From positions 1 to 51,131 of the forward strand of contig CAZNYW010000028.1 of assembly GCA_964577375.1 (NCBI GenBank): a stretch of 51,131 nucleotides of DNA, read 5' to 3'. Shown here one piece after another: positions 16,514-24,411 of this stretch (positions are counted from its first letter, which is position 1; every line of letters starts with the position of its first letter). The translations under genes and the position numbers were made by a program. The notes under the pieces were generated by a model, which saw only the letters and a list, made by a program, of their open reading frames with translations, had not been told where the DNA came from and did not search any database. This stretch comes from DATKUC01 sp964577375. Its GTDB lineage: Bacteria > Spirochaetota > Spirochaetia > DSM-27196 > DATKUC01.

Positions 16514-18946
16514 CTAGATCCACGCATCTACCACGACGACGGCGCCGGGAGCTGCGAGCGGTACCGCGCCGCAATCGACCTCTTTGCCGTCTACCTCGAG
16601 CCGGCGAATCCCCTTTGAGCGTCGCTCCGGATTCCGGACCCGGATCCGGTAGCGCGCGCCGCGGTAGAGGCGCTCGACCTCGAATTCGGACCAATCGGCA
16701 GGCACGGAGGGATCGAGGATGAGTCCGTCGAATCCCGGCCGGACCCCCAGTATATGCTGGGTAACCGCCACGAAGTTCCAGGCGGCGGTTCCGGTGAGCC
16801 ACGAGTTCTTCGCCTCGCCGTGACGCTTTGCGTCCCTGCCGGCGATCATCTGCGCGTAGACGTAGGGTTCCACGCGGTGAAGCTCGCTGATCTCTTCGAG
16901 GTAGGCCGGACAGATCTTTCGGTAGTATTCGAACGCCCGCTCACCGTTGCCGAGCGCCGCCTCGCCTATCATGATCCATGGATTGTTGTGGCAGAAGATG
17001 CCGGCATTCTCCTTGTATCCAGGCGGATAGCTGGAAATCTCCCCGAGCTCCAGGTAGTAGCGGGTGAACGCGGGCTGCTGGAGCATTATGCCGTATCGTG
17101 TATCGAGACGGGCCGCAACGGAATCGAGCGCCCGCCTCGGGTATCCCTCGGCCGCGCCGATGGCTGCCATCGAACAGAACCCCTGCGACTCTATGAAGAT
17201 CTGCCCCTCGGCACACTCCTTTGAACCGACCTTCGCACCCTTCCCGTCATAGGCGCGCAGGAACCACTCGCCATCCCAGCCGTGGGCGACAACGGCCCGT
17301 TCCATCGCCGCCATCCGCTCCCCGGCCGATCGCGCCCGCTCGACTCTTCCGGTTCGCCGCGCCATCTCGGCATAGTCCCGTCCGATGTAGACGAACATCC
17401 CCGCAATAAGGACGGACTCGGCGATGCGTCCGCTCTGATTCGCGGTAGTCTGAAAGGATTCGTCCGGCTGCGTGGAATAGCAGTTGAGATTTAGGCAATC
17501 ATTCCAGTCGGCGCGCCCGATCAACGGCAGTCCGTGCGGCCCGAGGTTGCTGGTCACGTGGTCGAACGAGCGGTTCAGATGTTCGAAAAGCGATTCAGCC
17601 TTCGCAGGATCGTGGTCGAACGGCACCTGCTCTTCGAGGATCGCCCAATCGCCGGTCTCCCGGATGTAGGCCGACACCGCGGCAATGAGCCACAGCGGAT
17701 CGTCGTTGAAATCGCCGCCGATGGCATTGTTCCCGCGCTTCGTCAGGGGCTGATACTGGTGGTAGCAGCCCCCATCCTCGAACTGGGTCGCCGCAACGTC
17801 GAGAATGCGCTCCCGCGCGCGTTCGGGAATCAGGTGCACGAAACCCAGCAGGTCCTGATTCGTATCGCGAAATCCCAGTCCGCGCCCGATCCCCGACTCG
17901 AAGTAGGAGGCGCTGCGGCCGATATTGTAGGTCGCCATGCACTGATACTGATTCCAGATATTTACCATGCGGTCGAGCCTCTCCTCTCCCGTCCGCACGG
18001 TAAGATGGGACAACAGCTCGTTCCAGAACTCCCGCAGCCGCTCGAGTTCCCGCCCCACCTTCTCCGCCGAATCGTACCGGCCGATCAGGTCGAGCGCCCG
18101 CGACTTGTTGATAATGCCGGGGCTCTCCCATTTCTCGCTCTCCGGATTCTCGACGTAGCCGAGGATGAACACAAGCTGCCGCGACTCACTCGGGGCCAGG
18201 TCGAGGCTGAGCCAGTGAGAGCCGATCGGCGACCAGCCGTCTGCGACGCTGTTGCGCGCCCGTCCGTCCGCTACCGCCGCAGGCTCTGCAAATCCGCCCC
18301 GCAACCCGAGGAAGCTCTCCCTGTCGGTGTCGAACCCGTCGATTCGGCTGTTCACCGAATAGAACGAAAAGTGATTCCGCCGCTCGCGGTATTCGGTCTT
18401 GTGATAGATGACCGGTCCTTCGACTTCGACCTCGCCGATGTTGAGGTTGCGCTGGAAGTTCGTCGCATCGTCCTGAGCATTCCAGAATGCAAACTCCACG
18501 CAGGAAAAGAGCTCGATGTGACGCCGTTCGCCCGACCGGTTTTCGACCGTGAGTAGCTGGACCTCCGCGTCTGCGCCGAGCGGAACGAAAAAGATCACGC
18601 TTGCCCGGATGTTCCGCTTCTCGCCGCCGATGGAGGTGTACCCCATACCGTGCCGGCACTCGTACCAATCGAGCTCCGTGCCGGCCGGCGCGTAGCCCGG
18701 GTTCCAGATTTCGTTCCCATCCTTGATGTAGAAGAAGCGACCGCCCTCTTCCGGTGGGACGCTGTTGTAGCGAAATCGCGTAAGCCGCCTGAGCGCCGCG
18801 TCACGGTAGAACGAGTATCCCCCGCCGGTGTTGGAGATTATCGAGAAGAAACCTGCGTTGCCAAGGTAGTTTATCCACGGAAAAGGCGTGAGCGGCGTCT
18901 CGATGACGTACTCGCGTCTGGCATCGTCGAATCGACCATACTTCAT
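16514..18946 (-). CDS. GH94 glycoside phosphorylase, probably cellobiose phosphorylase
   Basis: This 810-residue cytoplasmic enzyme cleaves a beta-linked disaccharide with phosphate to glucose 1-phosphate and a free sugar, saving ATP. The N-terminal beta-sandwich (residues 1-290) begins MKYGRFDDARREYVIETP; the (alpha/alpha)6 barrel contains YFESGIGRGLGFRDTNQD, GGDFNDDPLWL and the acid-catalyst block GRADWNDCLNL (Asp480/Asp483). HNNPWIMIGEA and the C-terminal jelly-roll also fit. Length matches cellobiose phosphorylase (about 820) rather than cellodextrin phosphorylase (about 990). GGGAG precedes the ATG. It has its own promoter overlapped by a palindrome. Chitobiose or laminaribiose specificity is not excluded. 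Confidence 0.92.
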   Translation of the reverse strand: MKYGRFDDARREYVIETPLTPFPWINYLGNAGFFSIISNTGGGYSFYRDAALRRLTRFRYNSVPPEEGGRFFYIKDGNEIWNPGYAPAGTELDWYECRHGMGYTSIGGEKRNIRASVIFFVPLGADAEVQLLTVENRSGERRHIELFSCVEFAFWNAQDDATNFQRNLNIGEVEVEGPVIYHKTEYRERRNHFSFYSVNSRIDGFDTDRESFLGLRGGFAEPAAVADGRARNSVADGWSPIGSHWLSLDLAPSESRQLVFILGYVENPESEKWESPGIINKSRALDLIGRYDSAEKVGRELERLREFWNELLSHLTVRTGEERLDRMVNIWNQYQCMATYNIGRSASYFESGIGRGLGFRDTNQDLLGFVHLIPERARERILDVAATQFEDGGCYHQYQPLTKRGNNAIGGDFNDDPLWLIAAVSAYIRETGDWAILEEQVPFDHDPAKAESLFEHLNRSFDHVTSNLGPHGLPLIGRADWNDCLNLNCYSTQPDESFQTTANQSGRIAESVLIAGMFVYIGRDYAEMARRTGRVERARSAGERMAAMERAVVAHGWDGEWFLRAYDGKGAKVGSKECAEGQIFIESQGFCSMAAIGAAEGYPRRALDSVAARLDTRYGIMLQQPAFTRYYLELGEISSYPPGYKENAGIFCHNNPWIMIGEAALGNGERAFEYYRKICPAYLEEISELHRVEPYVYAQMIAGRDAKRHGEAKNSWLTGTAAWNFVAVTQHILGVRPGFDGLILDPSVPADWSEFEVERLYRGARYRIRVRNPERRSKGIRRLEVDGKEVDCGAVPLAAPGAVVVVDAWI

Positions 18947-18984
18947 ATCTGCTCCCGTGACAAACTCGGCAGGCGGCTTCTCCG

Positions 18985-19034
18985 AGGTTGGTTGATTTTA
19001 AAACCAACCTACACCACGAGGGCTCGGCTGTCAA
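18985..19034 (-). promoter_or_regulatory. GH94 promoter with overlapping palindromic operator
   Basis: On the minus strand a perfect TTGACA (complement at 19029-19034) and TAGGTT (19006-19011) are 17 bases apart. A perfect inverted repeat with 9-base arms, AGGTTGGTT and AACCAACCT around an 8-base AT-rich centre, spans 18985-19010, so it starts within the -10 and covers the expected transcription start about 40 bases before the GH94 ATG. That position is typical of a repressor site of the LacI or GntR kind. The alternative reading, a terminator for the SDR gene upstream, is weaker because no T-run follows. Confidence 0.65.
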
Positions 19035-19040
19035 CCCGCT

Positions 19041-19811
19041 CTATTGTATGGTCCAGCCTCCGTCGATCATCAGGGTCGCGCCGGTGACAAGCGATGAGGC
19101 GCCCGCGGCGAGGAACACCACCGGCTGCGCAACCTCGTCCACGGTTCCGATCCGCCCGAGCGGAATCCTTGCCTTGACCGACGCGCGGAACTTCGGATCA
19201 TCGAGCCACTTCTTCGTACCGTCGGTCTCGATGAAGGTGGGCGCGACGGCGTTGACTATGATGTTGTGCTCGGCCCACTCGAGCGCGAGGCAGCGTGTGA
19301 GGTGCGAAACGGCCGCCTTTGTCATGCAGTAGACCGACTCGGTCGGCAACGCGACGAAGCCGGCCTGCGAGCTGATGTTGATTATCCGCCCGCCCTTCTG
19401 CCGTATCATCACCCTGCCGACCGCCTGTGCGGTGAAGAAGGTCCCCTTCAGGTTCACCGCAAGAGTGTTGTCGAAATCCTCTTCGCGCACCTCTTCTGCC
19501 GGCGCGGGCACGCCGATGCCTGCATTGTTGACGAGGATGTCTATACGGCCGAAATGGGAAACCGCTTCGTCGACGGCACTTCGGATCTCCGCCGTCCGCG
19601 AAACGTCCATCTGGACACGCAATACGCGGCGGCCCATGCCCTCGATCTGTTGCGCAACGTCGGCCCCGCTTTCGCGTGAACGAAGCCCGAGGATGACATC
19701 TGCTCCCGCGTCCGCAAGCGCCAGAGCGCAGGCACGGCCGATTCCCCGTGCAGAGGCAGTCACCATCGCGACCTTCCCGTCAAGTCGAAAACTATCCCTG
19801 CTGCTCTTCAC
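19041..19811 (-). CDS. Short-chain dehydrogenase, FabG/glucose dehydrogenase-like
   Basis: This 256-residue classical SDR has a cofactor loop TASARGIG at residues 18-25 (the usual first Gly replaced by Ala), NNAG, ISSQAGF with catalytic Ser, and YCMTK (YxxxK). The C-terminus LMIDGGWTIQ is typical of FabG-like and sugar/polyol SDRs. Start is GTG at 19811, five bases after GGAGG; an earlier in-frame codon would add 41 residues without homology. It lies between the DUF1349 gene and GH94 on the same strand, so a sugar or sugar-acid substrate is likelier than an acyl-ACP, though it is also downstream of the KAS III fusion. Confidence 0.88.
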   Translation of the reverse strand: MKSSRDSFRLDGKVAMVTASARGIGRACALALADAGADVILGLRSRESGADVAQQIEGMGRRVLRVQMDVSRTAEIRSAVDEAVSHFGRIDILVNNAGIGVPAPAEEVREEDFDNTLAVNLKGTFFTAQAVGRVMIRQKGGRIINISSQAGFVALPTESVYCMTKAAVSHLTRCLALEWAEHNIIVNAVAPTFIETDGTKKWLDDPKFRASVKARIPLGRIGTVDEVAQPVVFLAAGASSLVTGATLMIDGGWTIQ

Positions 19812-19864
19812 CACGACCTCCGTGAACAGTGATTTGTGAATGCGAGATATTTGACTGCGGCGAT

Positions 19865-20482
19865 CTACTCGCCGCTTCGAATGTCTTTCAATTTCGAGGC
19901 AAGATAACTGATCTCGCTGAAACGGCTCGCGCAACCGCTTCCCGTCGGTGACTGGCTGAGGAAGCCTGCTTCAAGCTGATCGAGATCGCCCAGGGTGAAG
20001 TGCCGCACGAGGTTCCAGCTTCGGCCGTCCTCCGAATAGTGGAATGCAAAGGCGCGGTCCAGGCGGGCAATTCGAAGCCGGACCTGGCGGCGCTCGATCG
20101 TTACCGAGTTGCAGTCGTCGGACACTTCGCGCGTGACGACCGACACAACCATTGGCTTTCCGGCCGGGGAGTACTCGAAGCAGAGCTTTGCCCAGCGCTC
20201 CCCGGACGCCCGCACCAGCAGCACTCCCGCGTCGAAGGTGGCGGAGAAGTCGACCTCGACCTTTGCGCTGAGGATGAAGTTGCTGTCTGTGGTCGCGAAC
20301 AGCGCCGCGGGTGCGCTGTCGGTCCCGGGGCCCCGGCCGATCCCCCTGGCGGGATCGAGGAAAAGATCGGTCTTCGCTCCCGCTTCGATGTCGAGCATAT
20401 CGCCGCCGCCCGCAGTGAAGCTTTTCGGTTCATTGTGCCAGCGAAGATGCCCCGGGATACCGGGGATGATAAGGGGTTCCAA
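19865..20482 (-). CDS. DUF1349 (concanavalin-like) domain protein
   Basis: This 205-residue protein is almost entirely a DUF1349 beta-sandwich: LRWHNEPKSF at the start, DLFLDPA, ATFDAGVLLVRASGERWAKL in the centre, then HYSEDGRSWNLVRHF and an EAGFLSQSPTGSG block. Relatives are intracellular proteins of unknown role, some near carbohydrate genes, with a lectin-like fold. No signal peptide is present. Start is TTG at 20482 behind GGGAGG; the open frame upstream overlaps the KAS III gene. It follows the KAS III fusion by 11 bases and is almost certainly in that operon, which is an odd neighbourhood for this family. Confidence 0.88.
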   Translation of the reverse strand: MEPLIIPGIPGHLRWHNEPKSFTAGGGDMLDIEAGAKTDLFLDPARGIGRGPGTDSAPAALFATTDSNFILSAKVEVDFSATFDAGVLLVRASGERWAKLCFEYSPAGKPMVVSVVTREVSDDCNSVTIERRQVRLRIARLDRAFAFHYSEDGRSWNLVRHFTLGDLDQLEAGFLSQSPTGSGCASRFSEISYLASKLKDIRSGE

Positions 20483-20493
20483 CTTTCCTCCCG

Positions 20494-22053
20494 CTACCAG
20501 GTCAGGACTCCGCCCGCGATGGTAAGGCCGGCGCCCACGGCGCACAGAAGCACCTTCTGTCCCGGCTTGAGGCGGCCGCTTGCCTCCATCTCTTTGAGAC
20601 AGAGCGGGATCGACGCAGCGGAGGTGTTGCCGTACTTCTCGATGTTGAAGAAGAACCGCTCCATGGGAACCTTGAGCTTGTGCGCGACCGACTTGAGGAT
20701 CCGCTGGTTCGCCTGGTGCGGAACCACCCAGTCGAAGTCTTCCAGCGCAATCCCGGAGTCCCGGGCGACCGATTCGATAATGTCGCTGAAGGCGGTCACC
20801 GCACCGCGAAACATCCGGCCGCCGTCCATGTACCAGTATTCTGCTCCGTCATCCACGTCGCTTCCCGGCGGCAGCTGCGATCCGCCCGCCTTGCGGTCGA
20901 TGATGTCGTAGCCGCTGGAGTCCGCCTCCAGGATGAGGTGACTGAGCCGATGGTCGCTGTCCGGTCCCTTTTCGCTCGAGAGGACGGCCGCGCCTGCGCC
21001 GTCGCCGAACAGAAAGGCGGTGGCGCGATCGGTCTTGTCGGTGAACTTGCTCATTACCTCGGCTGCAATGACGAGGACGTTGCGATAGACGCCGGTCTGA
21101 ACGTACTGGCGCCCGATCGACAGCGCGTAGAGCCAGCCGCTGCACGCGGCGGCGATATCGAAAGCGGGTATGTGCGTGCATCCGAGCTTCTGCTGCACCG
21201 CGCATGCGGTCGCCGGCAGCGGCATGTCGGGTGTGGTGGTCGCGACGACAATCAGATCGAGGTCCCGTTTATCGATGCCCGATGCTTCCAGGGCCGCTCG
21301 GGAAGCGAGCACGGCTAGATCGGAGGTGGTCTCGGTTTCGGCCCAGCGTCGCTGCCGGATGCCGGTGACCTTCTCGATGTAGTTCTCGTTGATGTCGGTG
21401 AAGTCCTTGAGAAAGGCGCTGTTCTCTACGACCTTCGAAGGCACGTGGGTCCCTATGCCACGGACATAGCAGGATCGGAGGACCCCGCCGGAAGCCTGTT
21501 CCTGCGCCTCGAGCTCGTCGAGGTAGGTGCCGATGTCGGCGGCGGTGAGCTGCCCGTCCGGGCCGCTGGCCTCGATCCGCGCGAGCTCCGCCTCTCCGAT
21601 ATTGGCGTCGGTTACCATCTTCTTCAGACGCGGGCTCAGCCTTCGAAAACGGGATCTTCCGGTCTCCTCTTCCTGCGCATGGCGCTCGACGATCGCCTGC
21701 CGTGCCGCCGAGCCGTCGCCGCCCGAACCGATTTTTCCCGCGCGGGCGCTTGTCGCCGCCGCAGCCCCTTTCTCCAGGTGCTTCACGTCCGCGTCTCCGG
21801 TGCTGACCTCGAGGAGTGCCGCCCCGACATCCACCACATCCCCCTCGTCACACTTCAATGCCACCACCTCGCCGTTGCAGGGCGCTTCGAAATCCCAGGT
21901 GGATTTCTCCGTTTCGATGTCCGCAATGTGCTGACCCTTCTTGATCCTGTCGCCCGGTTTCACGTGCCAGCTGACAAGTATACCGTCGACTATCGATTCA
22001 CCCGTGAACGGCATCGGTATTGACGCCACGAATGTACCCTTGTCTTTGTCCAT
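20494..22053 (-). CDS. Lipoyl domain, E3-binding domain and beta-ketoacyl-ACP synthase III fusion
   Basis: This single 519-residue frame joins three domains normally on different proteins. Residues 8-85 are a lipoyl domain with acceptor Lys50 in ETEKSTW. Residues 137-177 are a peripheral subunit-binding domain (LSPRLKKMVTDANI, DGQLTAADIGTYL) that docks E1 or E3. Residues 193-519 are a full FabH-like KAS III with Cys304 in AAACSGW, His446 in PHQANQR and Asn476 in YGNTSAAS. The E2 acyltransferase domain with its HxxxD motif is missing. It lies 90 bases after the E1 fusion gene. Inference: acyl groups made by E1 are carried on Lys50 and used directly by Cys304 to prime chain synthesis. ATG at 22053 follows GGGGACGAGG. 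Confidence 0.93.
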   Translation of the reverse strand: MDKDKGTFVASIPMPFTGESIVDGILVSWHVKPGDRIKKGQHIADIETEKSTWDFEAPCNGEVVALKCDEGDVVDVGAALLEVSTGDADVKHLEKGAAAATSARAGKIGSGGDGSAARQAIVERHAQEEETGRSRFRRLSPRLKKMVTDANIGEAELARIEASGPDGQLTAADIGTYLDELEAQEQASGGVLRSCYVRGIGTHVPSKVVENSAFLKDFTDINENYIEKVTGIRQRRWAETETTSDLAVLASRAALEASGIDKRDLDLIVVATTTPDMPLPATACAVQQKLGCTHIPAFDIAAACSGWLYALSIGRQYVQTGVYRNVLVIAAEVMSKFTDKTDRATAFLFGDGAGAAVLSSEKGPDSDHRLSHLILEADSSGYDIIDRKAGGSQLPPGSDVDDGAEYWYMDGGRMFRGAVTAFSDIIESVARDSGIALEDFDWVVPHQANQRILKSVAHKLKVPMERFFFNIEKYGNTSAASIPLCLKEMEASGRLKPGQKVLLCAVGAGLTIAGGVLTW

Positions 22054-22081
22054 CCTCGTCCCCTTTGCGAATCCTTCGACC

Positions 22082-22105
22082 CGATTTCATCGCCCGATGA
22101 AATCG
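22082..22105 (-). promoter_or_regulatory. Palindrome/hairpin before the KAS III fusion gene
   Basis: A perfect inverted repeat with 11-base arms (CGATTTCATCG and CGATGAAATCG) and a 2-base centre lies 29 bases upstream of the fusion ATG. It could be a protein-binding palindrome or an RNA stem in the leader. No T-run follows on either side. Confidence 0.55.
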
Positions 22106-22118
22106 ACCGATAATATCG

Positions 22119-22142
22119 GAGGCCCGGCGATTGCCGGGCCTC
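22119..22142 (-). terminator. GC-rich hairpin between E1 and KAS III fusion genes
   Basis: GAGGCCCGGC and GCCGGGCCTC form perfect 10-base arms around a 4-base loop, starting two bases after the E1 stop. The stem is very stable, but the minus strand continues with an AT-mixed sequence rather than a run of T. It could be a partial terminator or an RNA-stability element that sets the ratio of E1 to the fusion protein. Confidence 0.5.
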
Positions 22143-22143
22143 G

Positions 22144-24123
22144 TCAGTAATTGAGCAGCTCGATGATCTTTTCGCGAATGATGTTACTGTTGGGCCGGTA
22201 GTGGTTTTCCAGCTCCGGAGCGAAAGGAACCGGCGTATCGGGTGGTGTCACGAGTGCGGGCGGCGCGTCGAGATCGAAGAAGTTGCGTTCGATGACACCC
22301 GAAACGATGGTGGCTCCAAGCCCTCCTGTCCGCCAGGACTCGTGTACCACGAGCAGCCGATGTGTTTTGGCTACGGAGGCGGAGAGCGTATCCCAGTCGA
22401 AGGGTTTGAGGGTGCGGGGGTCGATGAGCTCGATCGAGACGCCTCGCTCCTTCTCCACCTGATTTGCCGCCGCAATGCACTCGTGCATCATCGCGCCGTA
22501 GGAGAGTATCGTTAGATTCTCTCCCTCCTTTCTCACTCTGGCCTTTCCCAGCTTCTCGATACGGCCGTCGAAGTGCACGTCGCCCTTCAAGCGCCGATAG
22601 AGAAACTTGCTTTCGAAAAACAAGACCGGATTGTCATCGTAGATGGCGGCCAGAAGCAGATGGAAGAAATCCTCGGGAAAGGTGGGGTATACGATCTTCA
22701 GCCCCGGGAAGGTTCCGAACATTCCTTCGAGATCCTGCGAGTGAAAGGGGCCGTAGTTCAGTCCGCCGCCGGTCGGCATCCTGATCGTGAACGGGAGCGA
22801 CTCACCGGTACGGAAGTGGTAGGTTCCGGCGTTGACTCCGATCTGGGTGGTGGCGTCGGTCGAAAAATCGGAAAACTGCATCTCGATGATCGGCCGCAGC
22901 CCCATCGCCGAGGCGCCTATCGAGAAGCCGGTAAAGCCTGATTCGGCGAGCGGCATGTCCAGGACGCGCTCCCTGCCGTATTTTTCGAAAAGCCCCTTGG
23001 TAGCTTTGAACGGACCACCGTACTCGGCAATGTCCTCGCCGAGGACAATCACCGACGGATCGTATTCGAGCGAGAGGTCCAGAGCCGCGTTGACCGCCTG
23101 CACCGGCGTGACGTCCTTGAGATCACGTGAGGGCAGCGTCCTCCCGGAGCCATCGTTCATCTCCTTGTAGGGAGACCAGTCTGTTTTCTTCGGATCGACC
23201 TTTGGAAGCCCGATCGCCCGGTTCGCTTCGGAGGAGACGTATTCCACCCATTCCTTCTCGGTACGATCGAGCTCATCGGCGCCGATCGCTTTGGTCGAGA
23301 CGAGGTAGTTGCGCATTACCTGCACCGGATCTTCGACGCGCCACCGGTCGAGATCCTCCTGCGGAACGTAGTCGGCGGTATCGTAGGCGGCATGTCCGAC
23401 CAGCCGGTATGTGACTGTCTCGAGCAGATAGGGCCGTGGATTCTCACGCATTTCGTCGACAATCTGCTTCGCGGTCTCGTACACCTCGATGGCATTTGTC
23501 GCCTTGATCTTGTTGCCCATGATTCCGTATCCGGCGGCGCGGCTCGAGAGATCGTCACAGGCAAACTGGTGATTCGTGGGAGTGGAATAGGCCCAGTGAT
23601 TGTTCTCGATGAGAAAAAGCACCGGAATTTTGAGAACGGATGCGATGTTCAACGCTTCGTGAAAATCACCGGTGCTCGTCCCGCCGTCACCGATGATCGC
23701 GACACCCACGGCAGGAATACCCTTCTTTCGCCGTGCATAGACTGCCCCGGTGACGTTCGGGAGCATCACGCCGAGATGGCTCACCATCGGCAGGAGCCCG
23801 CGCGAAGGTACACCGTGGTGAACGTTTCCGTCCTTGCCCCCGGTGGAGCTCTGTTCGTTCGCAAGGTAGTGGTTGAAGAGGTGAAAGAGCGATATTCCCC
23901 AGACAAGATAGCCGGCGAAGTCCCGCTGCATGAAGTTGCAGACGTCGGTTTCCGGATTCAGGGCGGACGTCACGCCGACGATCGCTCCCTCATTTCCCTC
24001 TCCCGAAGTTACAGTACCGCGCACCAGGCTCTCGCGATAGAGCTCCATCAGACGATCTTCGCCCTTCCGCGCCAGAAACATGTTCTTGTACATCTCGAGG
24101 GCGGTCTCGTGTCCGATATGCAT
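22144..24123 (-). CDS. 2-oxo acid dehydrogenase E1, alpha and beta subunits fused
   Basis: This 659-residue thiamine-diphosphate enzyme would decarboxylate a 2-oxo acid and pass the acyl group to a lipoyl domain. The alpha half (1-330) has the ThDP signature GDGG at 145-148 to NN at 174-175 and the GKDGNVHHG loop. The beta half (340-659) begins DVTPVQAVNAALDLSL and includes VLGEDIAEYGG and MPTGGGLNYGPFHSQ. Fused E1 enzymes of this size are known, mostly of branched-chain type, so branched-chain 2-oxo acids are likely substrates, with pyruvate possible. GAGG precedes the ATG. The only lipoyl partner here is the KAS III fusion; no E2 or E3 gene is in the window. Confidence 0.93.
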   Translation of the reverse strand: MHIGHETALEMYKNMFLARKGEDRLMELYRESLVRGTVTSGEGNEGAIVGVTSALNPETDVCNFMQRDFAGYLVWGISLFHLFNHYLANEQSSTGGKDGNVHHGVPSRGLLPMVSHLGVMLPNVTGAVYARRKKGIPAVGVAIIGDGGTSTGDFHEALNIASVLKIPVLFLIENNHWAYSTPTNHQFACDDLSSRAAGYGIMGNKIKATNAIEVYETAKQIVDEMRENPRPYLLETVTYRLVGHAAYDTADYVPQEDLDRWRVEDPVQVMRNYLVSTKAIGADELDRTEKEWVEYVSSEANRAIGLPKVDPKKTDWSPYKEMNDGSGRTLPSRDLKDVTPVQAVNAALDLSLEYDPSVIVLGEDIAEYGGPFKATKGLFEKYGRERVLDMPLAESGFTGFSIGASAMGLRPIIEMQFSDFSTDATTQIGVNAGTYHFRTGESLPFTIRMPTGGGLNYGPFHSQDLEGMFGTFPGLKIVYPTFPEDFFHLLLAAIYDDNPVLFFESKFLYRRLKGDVHFDGRIEKLGKARVRKEGENLTILSYGAMMHECIAAANQVEKERGVSIELIDPRTLKPFDWDTLSASVAKTHRLLVVHESWRTGGLGATIVSGVIERNFFDLDAPPALVTPPDTPVPFAPELENHYRPNSNIIREKIIELLNY

Positions 24124-24411
24124 TCAGATCCTCGCTTCGTGCCGTCGTCTTACCGTCGGCGATGGTCTACTTCCGGTGATGTGCCTAAACTAACACAATT
24201 ACTACGAAATGTGCATTCGACGGCGCTTCCGTTCGCGGCCGCGGAGTCGCCCGCCCCAACAGAGGTACGACGGCCAACTGAGCCAAAAGGTTGCACCCGG
24301 GACGACAGAAAATCGGCGGTTCACGGGACTGCGCAGCAACGTGTAGAGTCTGTACTTTAGCGGAGTCTGCATCTATACTTTACAAAAGTCTTTGACCGGG
24401 GTGGTGGGATT
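24124..24411. other. Intergenic region between divergent E1 and cyclase genes
   Basis: This 288-base gap has no coding frame. On the plus side TATACT at 24374-24379 is a good -10, with a poor -35 (TGTACT, 24351-24356). The 7-base sequence GAGTCTG occurs twice, at 24346-24352 and 24363-24369, 17 bases apart, each followed by a TACTTTA-like block. No clear minus-strand promoter for E1 was found. Confidence 0.45.

Noticed and set aside
20494..22053. The KAS III fusion as a frameshift or assembly artefact joining two genes
   Set aside because: The frame is continuous with a natural Ala/Gly/Glu-rich linker on each side of the subunit-binding domain, and no internal ribosome site or stop is seen between the domains.
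23029..23048. Inverted repeat TGTCCTCG-C-CGAGGACA
   Set aside because: It lies inside the E1 coding sequence where the codons for VLGEDIA create the symmetry.
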